Assembly: GCA_000703065.1 (NCBI GenBank)
Contig: JNLK01000001.1
Coordinates: forward strand, 434,001-498,000
Source of the DNA: Lachnospiraceae bacterium AC2029
GTDB lineage: Bacteria; Bacillota; Clostridia; Lachnospirales; Lachnospiraceae
Reading direction: 5' to 3'
DNA: 64,000 nucleotides
The notes under the pieces were generated by a model. The model saw only the letters and a list, made by a program, of their open reading frames with translations, did no database searches and was not told where the DNA came from. Both the position numbers and the translations under genes were made by a program. This document shows, piece after piece, positions 63,921 to 64,000 of the stretch (within the stretch, counting starts at the first letter, position 1; the number at the start of each line of letters is the position of its first letter).

Positions 63921-64000
63921 TTAACGTTGACGAATTCTATATATAGTTTTTTTCAAAAACAATTTATAGACATATGCAACTAATACACTTAATGCAAATG
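63921..64000 (-). CDS. C-terminal end of a membrane protein (cut by window edge)
   Basis: The last 26 codons before a TAA read FALSVLVAYVYKLFLKKTIY then RIRQR, a hydrophobic helix followed by a basic tail. This is common at the end of acyltransferase-3, EpsG or other integral membrane proteins of such loci. The stretch is too short to assign a family, and chance is possible. Confidence 0.35.
   Translation of the reverse strand, partial: FALSVLVAYVYKLFLKKTIYRIRQR

Overview
The window looks like chromosomal DNA of a low-to-moderate GC Firmicute, most likely a Lachnospiraceae-type Clostridium relative. The evidence is AGGAGG-type ribosome binding sites before most genes, several TTG and GTG starts that are supported by those sites, large serine recombinases in tandem, and EpsG, TupA and WecG type polysaccharide genes. 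Nearly every gene lies on the minus strand, so transcription runs from high to low coordinates. No tRNA, rRNA or CRISPR array was seen.

Region A (1 to about 24.2 kb) is a surface polysaccharide locus. Read in transcription order it holds the tail of an initiating sugar-phosphate transferase, ugd, a GT2 transferase, a TupA-like ATP-grasp, a GT4, a second GT2, a polysaccharide pyruvyltransferase with an FrhB-like iron-sulfur protein, an EpsG-type polymerase, a decayed IS630, another glycosyltransferase and a Wzx flippase. After these come an unusual tail: ATP-grasp ligase, PP-loop ATPase, two DegT-family aminotransferases, rmlA, a broken rmlB, an XRE regulator fused to a dead RmlA-like domain, a second ATP-grasp ligase, an amino-acid permease and the start of a third ATP-grasp. 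This tail suggests a nucleotide-activated amino sugar decorated with an amino acid or similar carboxylate.

Region B (about 24.2 to 38.5 kb) is an accessory island wedged between two polysaccharide loci. Its left edge beheads the sugar transferase. It carries a long zinc-ribbon/nuclease gene split by a 1.9 kb insertion sequence with a direct repeat of the target, three overlapping large serine recombinases, a small DUF6870-like gene, an acidic protein of unknown function, and an RNase III-like protein with double-stranded RNA binding regions. A 19-base palindrome (TTTGTCCCGWCGGGACAAA) recurs around the last two genes and forms part of a tandem array of period about 63 bases near the right edge.

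Region C (38.5 to 64 kb) is a second polysaccharide locus. In transcription order it has manC, gmd and rmd (GDP-D-rhamnose type precursor), WecG, three glycosyltransferases, an O-antigen ligase/polymerase-like protein, a GT-D-like protein, a frameshifted Wzx flippase, a pyruvyltransferase and FrhB-like pair, two phosphohexomutases, manA, a Nudix hydrolase, a second GT-D-like protein, an aldose-epimerase-like protein and rmlB, rmlD, rmlC, a DUF4062 protein and rmlA (dTDP-L-rhamnose). The intact rmlB here may supply the step that is broken in region A.

The most unusual items are the XRE/pseudo-RmlA regulator, the ATP-grasp/PP-loop/aminotransferase module, the RNase III-like gene with its hairpin repeats, and the DUF4062 gene inside the rhamnose operon.
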